NCBI GenBank assembly: GCA_000787465.1
Contig: JSYX01000293.1
Location: 1 to 42,663, forward strand
Reading direction: 5' to 3'
DNA length: 42,663 nt
Source of the DNA: Thermomucor indicae-seudaticae
Taxonomy: Eukaryota; Mucoromycota; Mucoromycetes; Mucorales; Lichtheimiaceae
In this document: in pieces, positions 41,336-42,663 of the stretch
How positions within the stretch are numbered: position 1 is the stretch's first letter
Layout: every line of letters starts with the position of its first letter
Position numbers and translations under genes: made by a program
Notes under the pieces: model-generated
The model's database searches: none
What the model saw: the letters and a program-made list of their open reading frames with translations, nothing else
Told to the model about the DNA's origin: nothing

Positions 41336-41568
41336 TGTAAGCTAAGGGAGGAGAAGTGAGCAGAGTCCTTTATCCAAAATGATACACGCAGGAGATTGAG
41401 CTGGCTGGAATAAGCGACGCCTCTGGCACTGCGTGCCTGTCAATGAACGACGGGAAAAAAGAATGTAAATAAACATGTTGTGTAACGACGCAGGTCGCCA
41501 TGGACTGTGCAATGACATGATCAGCTAATGTGAAGAAAAGATGAACACCCATCTTCTTTCTGTTTCCA

Positions 41569-41976
41569 ATGGAGAAGCCGCTGTTTTTGGACGAAAGTGA
41601 GAATAGCGTATTTTTCCAAAAATGAGAGAATAAATTTTTTTCTCGAGATTCCGAACTGATACGTGAAGCAATGAAGAAGTATTGTGACCAAACGCCTGTG
41701 AAGCAATGGAAAAACAAGGCATTATTTGACCACCTTGCCGAGTCTTTTCTGTTCACGCCTGAGGAGAAATGCCTGGCATTAGCACTGAGATTATTGAACG
41801 CTTTTTGGAACTTGCGTCTACGCGACTGCCCGCAAAAATCACACCTATATAACCGCTTAAAATCACTGAAAGATTCGACGAAGGATGTCTTGCGGAGCCA
41901 ACCGGTCAAGAATGTCATCAAGAGACAAATAAGAGAAGCAAGTGAATCGGCATGCTCAGTTGCTTTTAAGCAATGA
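41569..41976 (+). CDS. Hypothetical two-exon protein, 118 aa
   Basis: Exon 1 41569-41596 (MEKPLFLDE) and exon 2 41648-41976 join through a 51 nt GTGAGA...CTCGAG intron in phase 1. The product is helical and basic: NSELIREAMKKYCDQTPVKQ, WKNKALFDHLAESFLFTPEE, KCLALALRLLNAFWNLRLRD, LKSLKDSTKDVLRSQPVKNV, ending ASESACSVAFKQ. No domain is recognised. A longer frame on the opposite strand (41370-42074) is Phe/Ser/His-rich and looks like an antisense shadow. The next gene starts 128 nt downstream on the same strand. Confidence 0.5.
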
Positions 41977-42103
41977 TAAAAATATTGTTGTACTATAGCA
42001 AGCAAAGGGAAATTACGAAAACATAGCGCTGTCCGAGGTATATTTGGATAAAGTTGCATTGTTGCCACAAACACGGATCCGTCGCGAGGGAGCCAATCAA
42101 AAC

Positions 42104-42528
42104 ATGAACAATCACGGGGACGCTGGCGACAGACCTAAAAAGCGACCCAAGAAGATGGACCTAGACGCTTTACCTGTTCACGAGCAACTTTCAACACTCA
42201 TACATTATTAGTACGTGCATCCATACATTTCTGTTATAAAAAAAATATGCTCATCATTTCATGTAGCGGAGATGATGGTGTGTTAGACCTGACGTGCCCA
42301 AAGTCCATTCCTGAACGCCTGGGCGACCATTTAAAACACTTGGCCATACAGTACCAGTTTCAACTTGTGCTCGCGGTGAAACAATACGAACGTAGTGTGC
42401 TAAGTCGTCTTTGCCGGGCAGAATCATTGGAGGAAGCCGCCGCCACTATTGCAGTATACCAATTAGTGTTCCGCACGGGTCGGGTTGGGTCGGGTTTGAG
42501 GTTAATCCGTACCCGGGTTGGACTCTAA
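42104..42528 (+). CDS. Hypothetical protein, two exons seen, last exon carries a G-rich repeat
   Basis: Exon 1 42104-42210 encodes MNNHGDAGDRPKKRPKKMDL (a basic NLS-like cluster) then DALPVHEQLSTLIHY. A 56 nt intron (GTACGT...TGTAG, phase 2) leads to exon 2: GDDGVLDLTCPKSIPERLGD, HLKHLAIQYQFQLVLAVKQY, ERSVLSRLCRAESLEEAAAT. From about 42476 the frame runs into the CGGGTTGGG repeat and stops at 42528. Either a donor (GTATAC at about 42453) skips the repeat and the gene continues out of the window, or the repeat has truncated it. Family unknown. Confidence 0.5.
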
Positions 42529-42555
42529 CGGGTTGGATACGGGTTGGGTCACGTG
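42474..42555. repeat. CGGGTTGGG-type G-rich repeat
   Basis: ACGGGTCGGGTTGGGTCGGG, then ACCCGGGTTGG, ACGGGTTGG and ATACGGGTTGGGTC. It holds four close GGG runs on the plus strand, so it could form a G-quadruplex. Similar iterations are typical of subterminal parts of hAT-like elements. Confidence 0.6.
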
Positions 42556-42663
42556 TCTATGGCACATAGTGCCTACCTCTTACACTTCTCAGAAATGAGA
42601 CAAAAGTGGCTTACAGTGCTGTTAGTATTGGCCAATTAAACTATATAATGCAAGTGCACTGGT

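Noticed and set aside
41370..42074. 234-residue minus-strand open frame
   Set aside because: It is Phe/Ser/His/Cys-rich without any motif and lies antisense to a better two-exon plus-strand model (41569-41976).
1..42663. CRISPR arrays, tRNA or rRNA genes, operons
   Set aside because: No regular spacer array and no tRNA B-box/cloverleaf was noticed; the genome is clearly eukaryotic. The 22-23 nt array at 41176 has no conserved repeat of sufficient length to be CRISPR.

Overview
The window comes from a filamentous fungus, most likely an early-diverging Mucoromycota/Mucorales-like species. The genes are fungal, many are multi-exon with 50-80 nt GT-AG introns (CTRAY-like branch sites are visible in several), and the cell-wall, iron-uptake and INO80/NuA4 genes are of fungal type. 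No ribosomal or tRNA genes and no bacterial features were seen. All exon structures were derived by hand from splice signals, reading phase and family conservation.

Left part (1-8.5 kb): repeat-rich. Positions 1 to about 2.9 kb are a very AT-rich block that carries a degenerate DDE transposase ending in a chromodomain and, on the other strand, a broken zinc-motif ORF. A 1.1 kb pogo/Tigger-like element with TIRs and TA duplications has jumped into the second ORF. Beyond it lie a pseudogene of an unknown family with a GEVKP motif, palindromes, GC-rich repeat clusters and scattered coding-like fragments.

Middle part (8.5-38 kb): gene-dense. In order: a five-exon universal stress protein (USP) gene (+); a seven-exon N-terminal glutamine amidohydrolase gene, NTAQ1 type (-); a Kre9/Knh1-like GPI-anchored wall protein (+); the spliceosome factor CWC15 (-); a small secreted GPI-type protein (-); an ICMT-type membrane methyltransferase (+); a Gdown1/GRINL1A-like protein (-); a mucin-like single-pass surface protein (-); the divergent iron-uptake pair FTR1 (-)/FET3 (+); actin-related protein ARP4 (+); a divergent hexokinase (-); a BAH-like fragment (-); a 13-exon folliculin-interacting protein (FNIP/Lst4, +); and a Kelch-BTB protein (+). 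FTR1 and FET3 share a 244 bp promoter with two 9-mers that match the iron-GATA consensus ATCWGATAA, 21 bp apart. This argues that permease and ferroxidase are co-regulated by an SreA/Urbs1/Fep1-type repressor.

Right part (38-42.7 kb): again repeat-rich, with coding-like minus-strand fragments, a palindrome, a GTCG microsatellite, a seven-copy degenerate tandem array with a 22-23 nt period, two unrecognised two-exon genes on the plus strand, and a CGGGTTGGG-type G-rich repeat that lies in the last exon of the second one.
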